A stretch of DNA of 64,000 nucleotides from Streptomyces albogriseolus (GCA_014650475.1 BMVA01000014.1:158729-222728); one strand, 5' to 3'. Counted from the stretch's first letter, positions 53,151-63,717 are shown. Numbers and translations are program-made. The notes: generated from the letters alone by a model not told the origin.

Positions 53151-53828
53151 TCAGTTCTGCGAGGACACCGACGACGCGCTCCCGGTCCCGGGGTCCAGGG
53201 CGTCCAGCGCCCGCCGCAATCCCGTGAGCTTGCGCTCCAGATGGGCCGCCGTGGCGACCGCGGCCGCGTCGGTCGACTCGTCGTTCAGCTGCTTGGTGAG
53301 CGCCTCGGCCTGCTCCTCGACGGCGGCGAGCCGCGCCGACAGCTCGGCGAGCAGCCCCGCGGACTCCTTGGACTCCCCCGTGTCCTTCTCGCTGCCCTCG
53401 AGCTGGAGCCGCAGCAGCGACGCCTGCTCCCGCAGCTGGCAGTTCTTCATGTACAGCTCGACGAAGACCGAGACCTTCGCGCGCAGCACCCACGGGTCGA
53501 ACGGCTTGGAGATGTAGTCCACCGCGCCCGCCGCGTACCCCCGGAAGGTGTGGTGCGGGCCGTGGTTGATCGCGGTGAGGAAGATGATCGGGATGTCCCG
53601 GGTCCGCTCCCGCCGCTTGATGTGGGCGGCGGTCTCGAAACCGTCCATCCCCGGCATCTGGACGTCCAGCAGAATGACCGCGAAATCGTCCGTGAGCAGT
53701 GCTTTGAGCGCTTCCTCCCCGGACGATGCCCGCACCAGCGTCTGATCGAGCGCCGAGAGGATCGCCTCCAGCGCCAGCAGATTCTCCGGCCGGTCATCGA
53801 CCAGGAGGATCTTGGCCTTCTGCACCAT
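53151..53828 (-). CDS. osaB: Response regulator with C-terminal coiled coil (OsaB-like)
   Basis: This 225-residue protein has a receiver domain (ILLVDDRPEN; phosphoacceptor Asp in VILLDVQMPGMDG; Lys in ISKPFDP) at about 5-120 and a long helical coiled coil to the end (SLLRLQLEGSEKD; LLAELSARLAAVEEQAEAL). It has no DNA-binding domain, so it acts through proteins. It corresponds to S. coelicolor OsaB, essential there for osmoadaptation, and lies next to the hybrid kinase OsaA. The ATG at 53828 has GAGGAGGG 6 nt upstream; a longer start near 53945 is possible. Confidence 0.9.
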   Translation of the reverse strand: MVQKAKILLVDDRPENLLALEAILSALDQTLVRASSGEEALKALLTDDFAVILLDVQMPGMDGFETAAHIKRRERTRDIPIIFLTAINHGPHHTFRGYAAGAVDYISKPFDPWVLRAKVSVFVELYMKNCQLREQASLLRLQLEGSEKDTGESKESAGLLAELSARLAAVEEQAEALTKQLNDESTDAAAVATAAHLERKLTGLRRALDALDPGTGSASSVSSQN

Positions 53829-54135
53829 GGCCCGCCCTCCTCGCCCCGGCTTGGGGCCCTCCCTGTCAGCAGGACCTGACACAGCACCGGTGGGTGCCGC
53901 CCCAGGGGACGACTCCCTTGCGCCGCCCGTCCTTGTGCCGGTCATCGTAGCCGCACCCCGCCTGTCGCCACACCCTGTCACCGTGATGTCACTGTGCACG
54001 TAGCGGAAACGCTGCGGGAGACCAGAAGGTTCCCCGTATCCCGCACTTCTACACGACGTCGCGCAGGACGCGTGGACCACGCCGCGCGTCCTCGGACGCT
54101 TCCCGCCACTTTCCCACGCCCTGCCGCCGCCGGTC
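53829..54135. promoter_or_regulatory. osaA-osaB intergenic region (307 bp) with 11-bp direct repeats
   Basis: This gap lies between osaA and osaB, both on the minus strand. Near osaA is a terminator-like hairpin (54065-54092). Nearer osaB, GTCACCGTGAT and GTCACTGTGCA sit in tandem at 53977-53998. The 11-bp period and TCAC core resemble PHO-box direct-repeat units, matching about 7 of 11 positions each. The hairpin suggests that osaB has its own promoter. No gene is seen. Confidence 0.4.
54065..54092 (-). terminator. Terminator candidate downstream of osaA
   Basis: An 8-bp perfect stem (aggacgcg / cgcgtcct) with a 12-nt loop lies 44 bp after the osaA stop. Confidence 0.5.
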
Positions 54136-57100
54136 TCACTCCCCCCTCATCCACTGCTCCATCACCGTCAGCAGGTGATCCGGGTCGACCGGCTTGGTCA
54201 CGTAGTCGGAGGCGCCCGACTCGATGGCCTTCTCCCGGTCGCCCTTCATCGCCTTCGCGGTGAGCGCGATGATCGGGAGCCCGGCGAACTGCGGCATCCG
54301 CCGGATCGCCGTGGTCGTCGCGTACCCGTCCATCTCGGGCATCATGATGTCCATCAGCACGACCGCCACGTCGTCGTGCTGCTCCAGGACCTCGATGCCC
54401 TCGCGGCCGTTCTCCGCGTACAGCACGGACAGGCCGTGCTGCTCCAGGACGCTGGTCAGCGCGAAGACGTTCCGGATGTCGTCGTCGACGATCAGCACCT
54501 TCTGCCCGCCGAAGCGGATGCCCTTGCGCGGCGTGCGCGCCGTCTGCGGCTCCTGCTCCACGGCCGGCCACTCCTCCAGCTCCGCGGAGGGCCGCTGGTC
54601 CTGCTGGAGGGAGACCCGGCGCCGGCGCCGGAACAGCGCCGCCGGACCGTTCCGCGCCTCCCGGTACGAGGTCACCTCCGCCGGGGTCTCGGCCTCCGGC
54701 GCGGCCAGCTCGGCCGACGCCACCAGGTCCCCGGCCTCCAGCGCCGGCATGGGCGGCTGCTGGTAGCCGTTGGGCGGCAGCTCGCTCGGGTGCAGCGGCA
54801 GGTACAGGGTGAACGTCGAGCCGCGGCCCGGCTCGCTCTGCGCGTGGATCTCACCGCCGAGGAGCTGCGCGATCTCCCGCGAGATGGACAGTCCGAGCCC
54901 CGTGCCGCCGTACTTGCGGCTGGTGGTGCCGTCGGCCTGCTTGAACGCCTCGAAGATCACCCGCATCTTGCTGGCCGCGATGCCGATGCCCGTGTCGCTC
55001 ACCGAGAACGCGATCAGGTCCGCGTCCGGGTCGGTCAGCGAACCGGCCTCCAGCAGCTGCTCCCGGATGGCCTGCGGCACGTCGTCCCGGGCCGGCCGGA
55101 TGACCAGCTCCACCGAACCGGAGTCGGTGAACTTCACCGCGTTGGACAGCAGGTTCCGCAGCACCTGCAGCAGCCGCTGCTCGTCGGTGTGCAGGGTGGC
55201 CGGCAGCTCCGGCGACACCCGCACCGACAGGTCCAGGCCCTTCTCCGCGGTCAGCGGACGGAACGTGGCCTCCACGTAGTCCACGAGCTGCACCAGCGCG
55301 ATGCGCGTCGGGGAGACGTCCATCTTGCCCGCCTCGACCTTCGACAGGTCGAGGATGTCGTTGATGAGCTGGAGCAGGTCGGATCCCGCACCGTGGATGG
55401 TCTCGGCGAACTCGACCTGCTTGGGGGACAGGTTCGCGTCGGCGTTGTCGGCGAGCAGCTTGGCGAGGATCAGCAGCGAGTTGAGCGGCGTCCGCAGCTC
55501 GTGCGACATGTTCGCGAGGAACTCGCTCTTGTAGCGCATGGACACCGCGAGCTGCTCGGCGCGCTCCTCCAGGACCTGCCGGGCCTCCTCGATCTCGGTG
55601 TTCTTCACCTCGATGTCGCGGTTCTGACGGGCCAGCAGCTCGGCCTTCTCCTCCAGCTCGGCGTTGGACGCCTGGAGCGCCTTCTGCCGCTGCTCCAACT
55701 CGGCCGACCGCTCCCGCAGTTGCTCCGTCAGCTCCTGCGACTGCGCCAGCAGCCGCTCGGTCTTGGTGTTGACCGAGATGGTGTTGACGCTGGTCGCGAT
55801 CATCTCGGCGATCTGGTTGAGGAAGTCCTTCTGGATCGCCGTGAACGGCGTGAACGACGCCAGCTCGATGACGCCGAGCACCTTCCCCTCGAACACCACC
55901 GGCAGCACGATCACCTGGGCCGGCGGCGCCTCCCCGAGCCCCGAGGAGATCTTCAGATAGCCGCTGGGCGCGTTGTCCACCAGGATCGTGCGCTTCTCCA
56001 TCGCGGCCGTCCCGATCAGCCCCTCACCGGGCTGGAACGACGTCGGCATCGACCCCATGGAGTAGCCGTACGAGCCGAGCATCCGCAGCTCGAACTGCTC
56101 CTCGTCGGCCGCGTTCAGGTCCTCGCCGTCGACCAGCGGCATGGCGAGGAAGAACGCGCCGTGCTGCGCGGACACCACCGGCGTCAGCTCGCTCATGATC
56201 AGCGAGGCGACGTCCTCCAGGTCGCGCCGGCCCTGCATCAGCGCGGAGATGCGGGCCAGGTTGCCCTTCAGCCAGTCCTGCTCCTTGTTGGCGATCGTGG
56301 TGTCGCGCAGGTTGGCGATCATCTTGTTGATGTAGTCCTGGAGCTCCTGGATCTCCCCGGACGCGTCCACGTCGATCTTCAGGTTCAGGTCGCCGCGGGT
56401 CACCGCGGTCGCCACGCGCGCGATGGCGCGCACCTGCCGGGTGAGGTTCCCGGCCATCTCGTTCACCGACTCGGTCAGATCCCGCCAGGTGCCGTCCACG
56501 TCCCGCACCCGCGCCTGGCCGCCCAGCTGGCCCTCGGTGCCCACCTCACGGGCCACTCGCGTGACCTCCTCGGCGAACGACGACAGCTGGTCGACCATCG
56601 TGTTGATGGTCGTCTTCAGCTCGAGGATCTCCCCGCGCGCGTCGATGTCGATCTTCTTCGTCAGGTCGCCCTTGGCGATGGCGGTGGTCACCATGGCGAT
56701 GTTCCGCACCTGACCGGTCAGGTTGGACGCCATCTGGTTCACCGACTCGGTGAGGTCCTTCCACGTGCCCGCCACCCCCGGCACGTGCGCCTGACCGCCC
56801 AGGATGCCGTCCGTGCCCACCTCACGGGCCACCTTGGTGACCTGCTCGGCGAACGCGCTCAGCGTCTTCACCATCGTGTTGATGGTGTCCGCGAGCTGCG
56901 CCACCTCGCCGCGCGCCTCGATGCTGACCTGCCGCGTCAGGTCGCCGTTGGCGACCGCGGCGGACACCTGGGAGATGTTCCGCACCTGGGTGGTGAGGTT
57001 CTTCGCCATCAGGTTGACGTTGTCGCTCAGGTCCTTCCAGATGCCCGTGACGCCCGGCACGTGCGCCTGACCGCCCAGGATGCCCTCGGTGCCCACCTCA

Positions 57101-59613
57101 CGGGCCACCCGCGTCACCTGCTCCGCGAACGACGACAGCTGGTCCACCATCGTGTTGACGGTGGTCACCAGCTCCAGGATCTCGCCCTTGGCGTCGACGG
57201 TGATCTTCTTCGACAGGTCGCCCTTGGCGACCGCCGTGGTGACCTCGGCGATGTTGCGCACCTGGAGGGTCAGGTTGTTCGCCATGCCGTTCACGGACTG
57301 CGTGAGGTCCTTCCAGGTGCCGGAGACCCCCTGCACCTCCGCCTGGCCGCCCAGGATGCCCTCGGTGCCCACCTCGCGGGCCACCCGGGTGACCTCCTCC
57401 GCGAACGACGACAGCTGGTCCACCATCGTGTTCAGGGTGTTCTTCAGCTCGAGGATCTCCCCGCGCGCGTCGACGGTGATCTTCTGCGACAGGTCACCGC
57501 GCGCCACCGCCGTCGCCACCTGCGCGATGTTGCGCACCTGGCCCGTCAGGTTGGACGCCATGCCGTTCACGGAGTCCGTCAGATCCCGCCACACTCCGGC
57601 CACACCGGGCACCTGCGCCTGACCGCCGAGGCGGCCCTCGGTACCCACCTCACGGGCCACCCGCGTCACCTGATCGGCGAACGACGACAGCTGGTCCACC
57701 ATCGTGTTGATGGTGTTCTTCAGCTCGAGGATCTCCCCGCGCGCGTCCACGTCGATCTTCTGCGACAGGTCACCGCGCGCCACGGCCGTGGTCACCTGGG
57801 CGATGTTCCGCACCTGGGAGGTGAGGTTGCCTGCCATCGAGTTGACGGAGTCGGTCAGTTCCTTCCAGGTGCCGGACACCCCGGGCACCTGCGCCTGACC
57901 GCCCAGCCGGCCCTCGGTGCCCACGTCCCGGGCCATCCGGGTGACCTGGTCGGCGAAGCTCGACAGCTGGTCCACCATCGTGTTCACGGTGTTCTTCAGC
58001 TGGAGCATCTCGCCGGACACGTCCACGGTGACCTTCTGCGACAGGTCGCCGTTGGCCACCGCCGTCGTCACCTGGGCGATGTTCCGCACCTGCCCGGTGA
58101 GGTTGCGGAACGCGGTGTTGACGGAGTCCGTCAGGTCCTTCCACGTGCCCGCGGCGCCCGGCACCTGCGCCTGGCCGCCCAGCTCGCCCTCGACGCCGAT
58201 CTCCCGCGCCACCCGCGTCACCTCGGCGCCGAACGCGGAGAGCTGGTCGACCATCGTGTTGACGGTGTTCTTCAGCTCCAGCATCTCGCCGGCCACGTCC
58301 ACGGTGACCTTCTGCGACAGGTCACCGTTGGCCACGGCCGTGGTGACCGCCGCGATGTCCCTCACCTGGGTGGTGAGGTTCCGGAACACCGTGTTGACGG
58401 AGTCCGTGAGGTCCTTCCAGGTGCCCGCGGCGCCCGGCACGTTCGCCTGACCGCCCAGACGCCCCTCGGCGCCGACCTCGTTGGCGACCCGCGTGACCTC
58501 GTCCGCGAAGATCCGGAGCGTCTCGGTCATCTGGTTGATCGTCTCGGCGAGCTGCGCCACCTCTCCGCGCGCCGGCACCGTCACCTTGCGCGACAGGTCA
58601 CCGTTGGCGACCGCCGTCGTCACCTCGGCGATCCCGCGCACCTGCGCGGTGAGATTCCCGGCCATGGTGTTGACGGAGTCGGTGAGCTCCTTCCACACAC
58701 CGTCCACACCCGGCACCTGCGCCTGACCGCCCAGGGCGCCCTCGGTGCCCACCTCACGCGCGACGCGTGTCACCTCGGAGGAGAACGCGGAGAGCTGGTC
58801 CACCATCGTGTTGACGGTGTTCTTCAGCTCCAGCATCTCCCCCTCGACGTGCACGGTGACCTTGCGGGACAGGTCGCCGCGCGCCACCGCCGTCGTCACC
58901 AGCGCGATGTCGCGCACCTGTGCCGTCAGCCGCTCCGCCATGGTGTTCACGGAGTCCGTCAGGTCCTTCCAGGACCCGGACATGCCCCGCACCTGCGCCT
59001 GACCGCCCAGCTTGCCCTCGGTGCCCACCTCGCTGGCCACCCGCGTGACCTCGTCGGTGAACGTCGACAGCTGGTCGACCAGGTTGTTCACGGTCCGCGC
59101 GACCTTCAGGAACTCGCCCCGCAGCGGATGCCCGGTCCCGTCCGGCGCCTGGGTCCGCAGCTCCATCCGCGGCGACAGATCACCCTCCGCCACCGCCGAC
59201 AGCACCCGGCTCACCTCGGACACCGGCCGTACGAGGTCGTCCACCAGGGCGTTGGAGTGGTCGATCGCGGCCGCCCAGGAGCCCTCCGAGGGCCCCGTCT
59301 CCAGCCGCTCCGTGAGCTTTCCCTCGCGCCCCACCATGCGGCGCACCCGCGCCAGCTCACCCGTGAGGTGCAGGTTGCGGTCGGCGACCTCGTTGAAGAC
59401 GGCGGCGATCTCGGCCATCACGCCGTCGCCGGTCACCGTGAGGCGCTTGCGGAAGTTTCCGTCCCGCATCGCCACCAGGGCGCCCAGCAGGCGGTTCATC
59501 GCCGCCGCCTCCACCGTCACGGTGCCGCCCCGGGCCTTCCCCGCCTTGCTCAGGGACTGTCCGCCTTTCGCGCGCGTCGTCTTCGTGCTCCGCGTCGCTG
59601 CGCCAGACTCCAC
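54136..59613 (-). CDS. osaA: Soluble hybrid histidine kinase with poly-HAMP array (OsaA-like)
   Basis: This giant cytoplasmic hybrid kinase of about 1825 residues is used in osmotic stress signalling. After a basic head come one degenerate and ten highly similar HAMP-type repeats of about 92 residues (about 198-1117; signature LGGQA...[11 protein letters not shown]...GDLSQK...NTMVDQLS). A GAF domain (about 1150-1290), a coiled coil, the HisKA box [14 protein letters not shown], a HATPase, and a C-terminal receiver ([13 protein letters not shown]) follow. No TM helix is seen. I choose GTG 59613 because GGGAGGG lies 5-6 nt upstream; an ATG at 59640 lacks this. The architecture parallels fungal Nik1/Os-1 osmosensors. 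Confidence 0.93.
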   Translation of the reverse strand: MESGAATRSTKTTRAKGGQSLSKAGKARGGTVTVEAAAMNRLLGALVAMRDGNFRKRLTVTGDGVMAEIAAVFNEVADRNLHLTGELARVRRMVGREGKLTERLETGPSEGSWAAAIDHSNALVDDLVRPVSEVSRVLSAVAEGDLSPRMELRTQAPDGTGHPLRGEFLKVARTVNNLVDQLSTFTDEVTRVASEVGTEGKLGGQAQVRGMSGSWKDLTDSVNTMAERLTAQVRDIALVTTAVARGDLSRKVTVHVEGEMLELKNTVNTMVDQLSAFSSEVTRVAREVGTEGALGGQAQVPGVDGVWKELTDSVNTMAGNLTAQVRGIAEVTTAVANGDLSRKVTVPARGEVAQLAETINQMTETLRIFADEVTRVANEVGAEGRLGGQANVPGAAGTWKDLTDSVNTVFRNLTTQVRDIAAVTTAVANGDLSQKVTVDVAGEMLELKNTVNTMVDQLSAFGAEVTRVAREIGVEGELGGQAQVPGAAGTWKDLTDSVNTAFRNLTGQVRNIAQVTTAVANGDLSQKVTVDVSGEMLQLKNTVNTMVDQLSSFADQVTRMARDVGTEGRLGGQAQVPGVSGTWKELTDSVNSMAGNLTSQVRNIAQVTTAVARGDLSQKIDVDARGEILELKNTINTMVDQLSSFADQVTRVAREVGTEGRLGGQAQVPGVAGVWRDLTDSVNGMASNLTGQVRNIAQVATAVARGDLSQKITVDARGEILELKNTLNTMVDQLSSFAEEVTRVAREVGTEGILGGQAEVQGVSGTWKDLTQSVNGMANNLTLQVRNIAEVTTAVAKGDLSKKITVDAKGEILELVTTVNTMVDQLSSFAEQVTRVAREVGTEGILGGQAHVPGVTGIWKDLSDNVNLMAKNLTTQVRNISQVSAAVANGDLTRQVSIEARGEVAQLADTINTMVKTLSAFAEQVTKVAREVGTDGILGGQAHVPGVAGTWKDLTESVNQMASNLTGQVRNIAMVTTAIAKGDLTKKIDIDARGEILELKTTINTMVDQLSSFAEEVTRVAREVGTEGQLGGQARVRDVDGTWRDLTESVNEMAGNLTRQVRAIARVATAVTRGDLNLKIDVDASGEIQELQDYINKMIANLRDTTIANKEQDWLKGNLARISALMQGRRDLEDVASLIMSELTPVVSAQHGAFFLAMPLVDGEDLNAADEEQFELRMLGSYGYSMGSMPTSFQPGEGLIGTAAMEKRTILVDNAPSGYLKISSGLGEAPPAQVIVLPVVFEGKVLGVIELASFTPFTAIQKDFLNQIAEMIATSVNTISVNTKTERLLAQSQELTEQLRERSAELEQRQKALQASNAELEEKAELLARQNRDIEVKNTEIEEARQVLEERAEQLAVSMRYKSEFLANMSHELRTPLNSLLILAKLLADNADANLSPKQVEFAETIHGAGSDLLQLINDILDLSKVEAGKMDVSPTRIALVQLVDYVEATFRPLTAEKGLDLSVRVSPELPATLHTDEQRLLQVLRNLLSNAVKFTDSGSVELVIRPARDDVPQAIREQLLEAGSLTDPDADLIAFSVSDTGIGIAASKMRVIFEAFKQADGTTSRKYGGTGLGLSISREIAQLLGGEIHAQSEPGRGSTFTLYLPLHPSELPPNGYQQPPMPALEAGDLVASAELAAPEAETPAEVTSYREARNGPAALFRRRRRVSLQQDQRPSAELEEWPAVEQEPQTARTPRKGIRFGGQKVLIVDDDIRNVFALTSVLEQHGLSVLYAENGREGIEVLEQHDDVAVVLMDIMMPEMDGYATTTAIRRMPQFAGLPIIALTAKAMKGDREKAIESGASDYVTKPVDPDHLLTVMEQWMRGE
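56262..59022 (-). repeat. Ten tandem 276-bp repeats encoding HAMP modules in osaA
   Basis: Ten consecutive units of about 276 bp (92 codons) encode near-identical HAMP-type modules. Nucleotide identity is also high: words such as agctggtccaccatcgtgtt recur in most units. Units 2 and 8 are the most divergent ([24 protein letters not shown]). Such an array is prone to copy-number change by recombination and to misassembly with short reads. Confidence 0.93.
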
Positions 59614-60028
59614 TGTGTCCCTCCCGCAGGGGTCGACCATTACCGCTGTGCCCGGTGACACCCACCAGGGTGCTCCCGTTGCCGCCGTGCTCTACCTGTT
59701 TGACTGAGATGCCCTGCCCGACGTTCCGAGGCACCGCCAGGGGGCTGCTGCCCACCCGGCCCCGGCGCCACACTGCCTGCCCGGACCTTCCCTACAAGCC
59801 TGCCCAGTGTTTCACCCCCGCGGAACCAGGCCATAACAGTTCGGCAGCTTCGCACATCGTCCGCACACCCGCCGGACGGCGAACACCTCGGACGGAAACA
59901 CTGCAGACCGGCATCCTCTCGGACCGCGAAGGTAAGTAACCTTGCATGCGGCTGTCCAGCCACGCCGGCGCGTCCGGCCTGGGCGGTGGCACGGGAACGA
60001 GCGGGCATCGGAGGGGCGGCCGCACAAC
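59614..60028. promoter_or_regulatory. Divergent osaA / osaC control region (415 bp)
   Basis: This region holds both osa promoters. AAGGTaagtaACCTT at 59929-59943 is a perfect 5-5-5 inverted repeat 86 bp before osaC. CGGACGG occurs twice at 16-bp spacing (59873 and 59889), each followed by AACAC or AAACAC. I found no clear match to the SigB-type pattern GNNTN14-16GGGTAY. No gene seen. Confidence 0.4.
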
Positions 60029-62782
60029 ATGACCACCGGACTGATCCCGGGGGAACAGCCCCCGGACCCACGGCCGACGGAAGGTCTGCCGCACCAGCGG
60101 CACGAGCCGGCCGGCCAGGAAGCCATGCCCGTCGAGAACCGGTCGAGGAGTTCTGTGATCACCGCGCGCGCGGCCGCCAGCTTCGAGCCCGTCGGACGAT
60201 CCGTGGCGAGCGCCCGTTCCTTCGTCCGTGACACCCTCCAGGGCTGGGGCTTCGCCGACATCGTGGACGACGCCGTGGTGCTGACCAGCGAGCTGGTGAC
60301 CAACGCCGTCGTGCACGCGGGCACCTCCGCCGACCTGCTCTGCCTGCGCAGCGAGGACGGCGTCCGGATCGAGGTGGCCGACCGGTATCCCGAGCGTGAG
60401 ATCCCCCTCCAGGGCTCCCCCATCGACATGGGCAGCCCCGACCGCGAGGGCGGACGCGGCCTCCAGCTCTGCGCCGCCCTGGCCGGCCACTGGGGCGTCG
60501 ACTACACGCCCACCCACAAGACCGTCTGGTTCCGGCTCGACCTCCCCGAGCGCCCGGTCGGCACCCGCACCGCGGGTCCCGCCCTTCCCGCCCATCTGCT
60601 GCCGCTGGCCGACACCCGGGTCCGCGTCGCCGTCGTCCAGATCGACCGCTCCGGCTCCATCACCGCCTGGAACGAGGACGCGGAGGAGCTGTTCGGCTAC
60701 AGCGCGGAACAGGTCACCGGCAAGCCCCTCACCGACCTCGCCGCCTGGCCGCACACCCCCGGCACCGGCACCGGCATCGCCGACGCCCTCCAGCTCTCGC
60801 GCTGGGAGGGCTCCTACGGCATCCGTGGCGCCCACGGCCGCGTCATCCCGGTGTACGCCTCCCACCTGCGCGTCCGGGACACCGACGGCGAGCCGTCAAC
60901 CGTGTGTCTCCTGGTACGCGACCACGAACGGGCGGTTCTGCAGACCCCCCTCCGGGGCCCCGCCCCCGACTCCTCGGGCGGCGCCGACGGCCAGAGCTCC
61001 GACCCGTTCGAGGTCTTCATCGGCTCCCCCGCCCCCGACGACCTCGACGGCCTGCTGCAGCGCACCGTGGAGCGCGCCCGCGACATGCTCGACGGCGACT
61101 CCGCCTTCCTGCTGCTCGCCACCGACGACGAGACCGAGCTGGAGGTCCGCGCCTCCACCGGCCTGCCCTCGGCCCGCCAGCGCTTCGCACGCGTCCCCGT
61201 GGAGGGCGGCCCCGGCCGCTACGGCTCCGCCCGCATGCCGGCCGTCCACGAGGACCTCACGGCCGTCCCGGGCGCTGTCCCGCTCCTCAACGGCACCGGC
61301 ATGCGCTCGGTCGTCACCGTGCCTCTGAAGGTCGAGGGCCGCCTCACCGGCTCCCTCGGCGTCGCCGCCGAGGCGCCCGGCCGCTACTCCAACGAGGAGG
61401 CGCTGCGCCTCCAGTTCGCCGCGGACCGCATCGCCCTGGCCGTCGAGTCCGCCCGCCTGGGCGAGCTGGAGCGGCTGCGCCGCGGCTCCCTCAGCTTCCT
61501 CGTCGAGGCGTCCGACCTGCTGGCCGGCACCCTCGACCGGGACCAGACCCTGGCCCTCATGGCGCAGATGACCGTCCCGACCCTCGCCACCTGGTGCGCG
61601 GTGTACACGATCGCCGACCAGTCCTCCGATCCCGACCTGTCCTACGTGCTGCACGAGGACGAGGAGCTCATCGACGGCATCAAATCCCTGCTGTCGAAGA
61701 TCCCCCCGCCGGACCCGGTACCCACTCCCGGCGCCCGCGTCTGGTCGGCGCCCGCGGAGGTCGCCCACCAGGCGGCCCTGCGCACGTCCATGCGCAGCCT
61801 CGGCCTGAGCGGCGGCCCCACCCGGCACGTCACCACCGGCATCGGCCCGACCCTCGCGACGGCCTCCGCGGTCGGCGGCGAGACGGTGGTCCTCCCCCTG
61901 GTGGCCCGCAACCGCGTCATCGGCATGCTGACGCTCGGCAAGCCGACCGACGAGCACTTCCGCCAGGAGATCCTGGAGCTGGCCGAGGACCTGTCCCGCC
62001 GCGCCGCCCTGGCTCTGGACAACGCGCGTCTCTACTCGGAGCGCACGGCCATCAGCCAGTCCCTCCAGCGCAGCCTCCTGCCGCCGGAGCTGCCCACGAT
62101 CGAGGGCGTCGAGGTCGAGGTCATCTACCGCGCGGCCGGCGAGGGCAACGAGGTCGGCGGCGACTTCTACGACCTCTTCCCGATCAGCGACGGCGCCTAC
62201 GGCTTCGCCATCGGCGACGTCTGCGGCACGGGCCCGAACGCGGCAGCGGTCACCGGCCTCGCCCGGCACGCGCTGCGTCTGCTGGCCCGGGAGGGCCTGA
62301 GCGGCCCGTCGGTCCTGGAGCGCCTGAACTCCGCGATCCTCGACGAGGGCGAGCGGAGCCGCTTCCTCACCCTCCTGTACGGGGAGATGCGCCCGCAGGA
62401 GGACGGCAGCGCCGAGCTCAAGGTGGTCTGCGCGGGCCATCCCCTGCCGCTCCGACTCCGCCAGGACGGCACGGTCGAACCGGCCGCCGAACCGCAGCCG
62501 CTGCTCGGCGTCCTGGAGAACCTGGAGTTGTACGAGGAGACGGTCACCCTCGACCCTGGGGACGTCCTGCTCTGCGTCACGGACGGCGTCACCGAGCGCC
62601 GCGAGGGCTCCAGGATGCTGGGCGACGACGGCCTCGCCGAAGTTCTGACGACATGTACGGGGCTGACGGCCGGCGCGGTCGCGGCCCGCATCATGCGCGC
62701 GGTGGAACGCTTCGCCTCGGACGCGCCGTCCGACGACATGGCGATTCTCGCGATGCGCGTGCCGGGTCTCCAGCAGGACTGA
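60029..62782 (+). CDS. osaC: OsaC-like multidomain regulator: RsbW-type ATPase, PAS, GAF, PP2C phosphatase
   Basis: This 917-residue soluble regulator corresponds to S. coelicolor OsaC, needed to return SigB to its pre-stress state after osmotic shock. Domains: RsbW-like HATPase at about 45-175 (N-box SELVTNAVVH at 87-96; GGRGLQLC), PAS at about 200-310 (ITAWNEDAEELFGYS), two GAF domains at about 345-500 and 510-680, and a PP2C/SpoIIE phosphatase to the end (GGDFYDLFP; GDVCGTGPNAA; VTDGVTERREG; SDDMAILAMR). GGAGGGG precedes the ATG at 60029. Kinase and phosphatase halves suggest partner-switching control of anti-sigma antagonists. Confidence 0.93.
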   Translation: MTTGLIPGEQPPDPRPTEGLPHQRHEPAGQEAMPVENRSRSSVITARAAASFEPVGRSVASARSFVRDTLQGWGFADIVDDAVVLTSELVTNAVVHAGTSADLLCLRSEDGVRIEVADRYPEREIPLQGSPIDMGSPDREGGRGLQLCAALAGHWGVDYTPTHKTVWFRLDLPERPVGTRTAGPALPAHLLPLADTRVRVAVVQIDRSGSITAWNEDAEELFGYSAEQVTGKPLTDLAAWPHTPGTGTGIADALQLSRWEGSYGIRGAHGRVIPVYASHLRVRDTDGEPSTVCLLVRDHERAVLQTPLRGPAPDSSGGADGQSSDPFEVFIGSPAPDDLDGLLQRTVERARDMLDGDSAFLLLATDDETELEVRASTGLPSARQRFARVPVEGGPGRYGSARMPAVHEDLTAVPGAVPLLNGTGMRSVVTVPLKVEGRLTGSLGVAAEAPGRYSNEEALRLQFAADRIALAVESARLGELERLRRGSLSFLVEASDLLAGTLDRDQTLALMAQMTVPTLATWCAVYTIADQSSDPDLSYVLHEDEELIDGIKSLLSKIPPPDPVPTPGARVWSAPAEVAHQAALRTSMRSLGLSGGPTRHVTTGIGPTLATASAVGGETVVLPLVARNRVIGMLTLGKPTDEHFRQEILELAEDLSRRAALALDNARLYSERTAISQSLQRSLLPPELPTIEGVEVEVIYRAAGEGNEVGGDFYDLFPISDGAYGFAIGDVCGTGPNAAAVTGLARHALRLLAREGLSGPSVLERLNSAILDEGERSRFLTLLYGEMRPQEDGSAELKVVCAGHPLPLRLRQDGTVEPAAEPQPLLGVLENLELYEETVTLDPGDVLLCVTDGVTERREGSRMLGDDGLAEVLTTCTGLTAGAVAARIMRAVERFASDAPSDDMAILAMRVPGLQQD

Positions 62783-62804
62783 TCCCCTACCGCCACAGGG
62801 CATG

Positions 62805-62838
62805 AGAAAGGCCCCGCCCGAATGGGCGGGGCCTTTCT
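62805..62838. terminator. Bidirectional terminator between osaC and tRNA-Thr
   Basis: A perfect 15-bp stem (agaaaggccccgccc / gggcggggcctttct) with a GAAT loop lies 22 bp after osaC and 5 bp beyond the 3' end of the minus-strand tRNA. Confidence 0.94.
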
Positions 62839-62843
62839 GGCTG

Positions 62844-62916
62844 AGCCCCCAAACGGAATCGAACCGTTGACCTTCTCCTTACCATGGAGACGCTCTGCCG
62901 ACTGAGCTATAGGGGC
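62844..62916 (-). tRNA. tRNA-Thr(GGT)
   Basis: The minus strand folds into a complete 73-nt cloverleaf: acceptor GCCCCTA / TGGGGGC, D-arm GCTC-GAGC, anticodon stem TCTCC-GGAGA around the loop ATGGTAA, and T-arm AACGG-TTCGATT-CCGTT. The anticodon GGT reads ACC (and ACU) threonine codons. The 3' CCA is not encoded. Confidence 0.97.
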
Positions 62917-62954
62917 CTGTCGTCGCTTCGGTTTCCCTCGCGGCAACGGAATAG

Positions 62955-62984
62955 ATCATACCCTGAACGGAGCCGTGCTCCCAA
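62955..62984 (-). promoter_or_regulatory. Candidate tRNA-Thr promoter
   Basis: On the minus strand, TTGGGA (62979-62984) and TATGAT (62955-62960) are 18 bp apart, about 38 bp before the tRNA 5' end. TATGAT is a good housekeeping -10. Confidence 0.65.
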
Positions 62985-62990
62985 CCACGC

Positions 62991-63668
62991 TCAGCGGGCC
63001 GGTGCGAGCAGTCCTCCCAGCGCATTGCACACGGACGCCGTCCGCTGCATGTCCCGCTTCGTCAGAGAGGCGTCGACGGGCAGAGCGAGCGTTTCGTCGG
63101 CGGCCCGCTCGGTCTCCGGCAGCGACACGCAACGCCGGAACTCCGGCAGCCGGTGCACGGGCGTCGGCACGGGTATCCGGCACGCGACTCCCTTGGCCCG
63201 TATGGCACGTGCGAAGGCGTCCCGGTCGGGCCGCCCGTTCCCCGGCACCCGCACGACGTACTGCTGATAGCTGTGGTCGGCGCCCCCCTCGGGCGTCAGC
63301 ACCCCACGCAGCCGGGCGTCGAGATAGGCGGCCCGCTCACGCCGCCGCGCCGTCTCCTCCCGGGAGGCGTCCAACTCGGCGTGCTCCAGCACCAGAAGAC
63401 CGCGCCGCTGCCCGAGCGCCCGCAACTGCCCCAGGTCAGCGGGGTGTCCGAAGCGGTGGACCGCAACGACCGCCGCAGTGCGGGGAGTCAGCGCCGCGCC
63501 GACCGCGGCGGGGTCCAGGCAGTACGTCGCCGGGTCTATGTCGACGAACACGGGCAGCGCGCCCGCGAGCGTCACGGCCCGCGCGACCTCCACGTTGCCG
63601 AAGGCCGGCACGACGACCTCGTCACCGGCTCCTACGCCGGCCGCCCTGAGCAGTGCAGCAGTTCCCAT
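62991..63668 (-). CDS. Shortened DegT/DnrJ/EryC1-family protein lacking the PLP-lysine segment
   Basis: This 225-residue protein resembles sugar aminotransferases of the DegT family: MGTAALLRAAGVGAGDEVVVPAFGN, PVFVDIDPATYCLDP, and C-terminal YQQYVVRVPG and RIPVPTPVHRLPEF. Full-length members have about 370 residues. Here the N-terminal roughly 50 residues are absent. The middle jumps from LLVLEHAELDAS to ARRRERAAYLD, removing the segment with the PLP-binding lysine. Classical aminotransferase activity is therefore unlikely. The reading frame is intact, so it may be a retained non-catalytic protein or a recent relic. It follows the rRNA terminator by 50 bp. Confidence 0.7.
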   Translation of the reverse strand: MGTAALLRAAGVGAGDEVVVPAFGNVEVARAVTLAGALPVFVDIDPATYCLDPAAVGAALTPRTAAVVAVHRFGHPADLGQLRALGQRRGLLVLEHAELDASREETARRRERAAYLDARLRGVLTPEGGADHSYQQYVVRVPGNGRPDRDAFARAIRAKGVACRIPVPTPVHRLPEFRRCVSLPETERAADETLALPVDASLTKRDMQRTASVCNALGGLLAPAR

Positions 63669-63717
63669 ACTGGGATGCTCGGCAGGCAACGTGAACGTCA
63701 AGTGACGGACAACAAAA

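Noticed and set aside
56262-59022. CRISPR-like array
   Set aside because: The units are 276 bp, lie inside a coding sequence, and have no short repeat-spacer pattern.
54175-59658. 1827-codon plus-strand open frame opposite osaA
   Set aside because: It is antisense to the kinase and repeats with the same 92-codon period, so it is a shadow of the HAMP array.
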